A stretch of DNA of 64,000 nt from Tumebacillus_A lipolyticus (GTDB lineage: Bacteria > Bacillota > Bacilli > Tumebacillales > Tumebacillaceae). Location: contig NZ_JBHUIO010000019.1 of the NCBI RefSeq assembly GCF_042682745.1, positions 1 to 64,000 on the forward strand, given 5' to 3'. A model generated the notes under the pieces. The model searched no databases. It saw only the letters and a list, made by a program, of their open reading frames with translations, and was not told where the DNA came from. This document shows, piece by piece, positions 63,020 to 64,000 of the stretch (positions are counted from its first letter, which is position 1; each line of letters starts with the position of its first letter). Both the position numbers and the translations under genes were made by a program.

Positions 63020-64000
63020 CTAGCTGCGAAACGCTTTTTCTGCGATGTCTTTGCGATAGTGCACGCCTTCGAACGTCACGCGCTCCACCAAGCGGTACGC
63101 CTCCGCCTGCGCCGCTTTCAGGTCGGCGCCAAATCCGGTGACGCCGAGCACGCGCCCGCCGTTCGTGACGATGCCCTCGCCGGTGCGCTTGGTGCCCGCA
63201 TGGAAGATCACCGCCTGATCGCCCACCTGATCCAATCCGGCGATCAGGTCGCCTTTGCGGTAGGAAGCCGGATAGCCTTCTGCCGCCAAGATCACGCAGA
63301 CGGCCGCGCGGTCTGACCACGCGATGTTCAGCTGGTCAAGCGTCCCGTCGACCACAGCGTTGAAGATGTCGAGCACGTCTGTCTCCAAGCGCGGCAGGAC
63401 GACCTGCGTCTCCGGATCGCCAAAGCGCGCGTTAAACTCGATCACCTTCGGGCCGTCTGCGGTCAGCATCAACCCGGTGTACAGAATGCCCTTGAACGGG
63501 CTGCCATTTCCAGCGAGGAAATGGATCACCGGGCGGATGATCGTCTCCTCCACTTGCTTCAGCAGCGCCTGATCGACCACCGGAACGGGCGAGTAAGTGC
63601 CCATGCCTCCGGTGTTCGGGCCCTGATCGCCATCGTAGGCCGGCTTGTGGTCTTGCGAAGGAACCATCAGGTGTACCTGATCGCCAGAGACGAACGCCAT
63701 GATCGTCGCTTCTTGCCCGGTCAAAAACTCTTCGACCACCACCTGTGCGCCCGACTCACCGAACGCTTTGTCTTTCATCATCATGTCGAGCGCCGCTTCC
63801 GCCTCTTCCAGCGTCATCGCGACGACCACGCCTTTGCCTGCCGCCAGCCCGTCCGCTTTGATGACGATCGGCGCGCCCTGTGCGCGGACATACTCTTTTG
63901 CCGCTTCCAGGCTGCCAAAATAGGCGGATGCTGCGGTCGGAACGCCCTGTGCCACCATCACTTCTTTGGCGAACGCTTTCGAACCTTCGATCAGCGCGGC
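63020..64000 (-). CDS. purD: phosphoribosylamine-glycine ligase (partial, start beyond the window)
   Basis: The visible 326 residues are the central and C-terminal parts of PurD (GAR synthetase), which joins glycine to phosphoribosylamine with ATP in purine synthesis. The frame is open to the window edge and begins AALIEGSKAFAKEVMVAQGV, an internal PurD motif. The ATP-grasp domain shows PIVIKADGLAAGKGVVVA, VVVEEFLTGQEATIMAF, HKPAYDGDQGPNTGGMGTYSP and the metal-binding VIEFNARFGDPETQVVLPRL. About 100 N-terminal residues are missing, since PurD is usually near 420-430 residues. In Bacillales purD is the last gene of the pur operon, which agrees with the terminator right after it. Confidence 0.96.
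   Translation of the reverse strand, partial: AALIEGSKAFAKEVMVAQGVPTAASAYFGSLEAAKEYVRAQGAPIVIKADGLAAGKGVVVAMTLEEAEAALDMMMKDKAFGESGAQVVVEEFLTGQEATIMAFVSGDQVHLMVPSQDHKPAYDGDQGPNTGGMGTYSPVPVVDQALLKQVEETIIRPVIHFLAGNGSPFKGILYTGLMLTADGPKVIEFNARFGDPETQVVLPRLETDVLDIFNAVVDGTLDQLNIAWSDRAAVCVILAAEGYPASYRKGDLIAGLDQVGDQAVIFHAGTKRTGEGIVTNGGRVLGVTGFGADLKAAQAEAYRLVERVTFEGVHYRKDIAEKAFRS

Noticed and set aside
1..64000. CRISPR arrays, insertion sequences, prophage genes or tRNA genes
   Set aside because: No regularly spaced repeats, transposases, integrases, phage structural genes or tRNA-like sequences were recognised.
1..64000. Apparent excess of GATC and CGATCG across the window
   Set aside because: It looks frequent by eye, but I could not count it against expectation, so it is not claimed as a signal. 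A k-mer count against a Markov background would settle it.

Overview
The window looks like the chromosome of a moderately GC-rich, Gram-positive Bacillales bacterium, of the Alicyclobacillaceae (Tumebacillus-like) or Paenibacillaceae kind. The reasons are strong AGGAGG ribosome binding sites, frequent GTG and TTG starts, tight operons with 1-10 bp overlaps, many T-tailed terminators, a SigY-type sigma operon, a spore-photoproduct-lyase-like radical SAM protein and an RRNPP-type (XRE plus TPR) regulator. The genus is inferred from gene content only. No insertion sequence, phage, tRNA or CRISPR array was seen. All functions are read from the sequence and remembered family features; no database search was run.

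Layout. 1-0.4 kb: the promoter and leader of an rRNA operon that runs leftward out of the window, then a pure 8-bp repeat. 0.4-3.7 kb: a lipoprotein, a DMT transporter, a NeuD-like acyltransferase and an AlkZ-related protein. 3.9-5.9 kb: a SigY-like sigma factor, two small membrane partners and an alpha/beta hydrolase, behind a SigY-like promoter. 6.0-11.2 kb: a two-component system and a SwrC-like RND exporter. 11.6-14.9 kb: a LysR regulator, an MFS transporter, a TetR regulator and a frameshifted VOC gene behind a double operator.

15.0-44.5 kb, minus strand: a hybrid lipopeptide assembly line. In order of transcription: FAAL-ACP-C-A(with an inserted luciferase-like monooxygenase)-PCP; KS-AT-KR-ACP; two C-A-PCP modules; three C-A-PCP modules plus a thioesterase; then an AsnO/VioC-like Fe(II)/2-oxoglutarate oxygenase. 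Signature residues suggest fatty acyl - Gly (oxidised in the module) - malonate unit (probably left as a ketone because the KR looks dead) - Pro - Phe-like - Val - Asp/Asn (possible beta-hydroxylation) - an unassigned last residue, then release by the thioesterase. No epimerisation domain, MbtH protein or phosphopantetheinyl transferase is present here.

45-52 kb: two SAM methyltransferases, a TerC-like membrane protein, two small secreted proteins, a WD40 protein paired with a SUMF1-fold protein, and a stand-alone GTP cyclohydrolase II homologue.

53.2-60.4 kb: the most unusual locus. An RRNPP-type regulator is followed by two tandem, nearly identical 17-codon genes (MRKQPKRVAGKGEPTDN and MKKQPKRIAGKGEVTPD), each with its own strong ribosome binding site. 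A perfect 23-bp hairpin, a beta-propeller protein, an ABC ATPase, two ABC-2 permeases and an M3-like metallopeptidase follow. I read this as a candidate peptide-signal or modified-peptide system. It does not match any described system I can name.

60.5-64 kb, minus strand: a radical SAM protein of the SPL family, an M81 (MlrC-like) metallopeptidase, and purD, which is cut by the window end.
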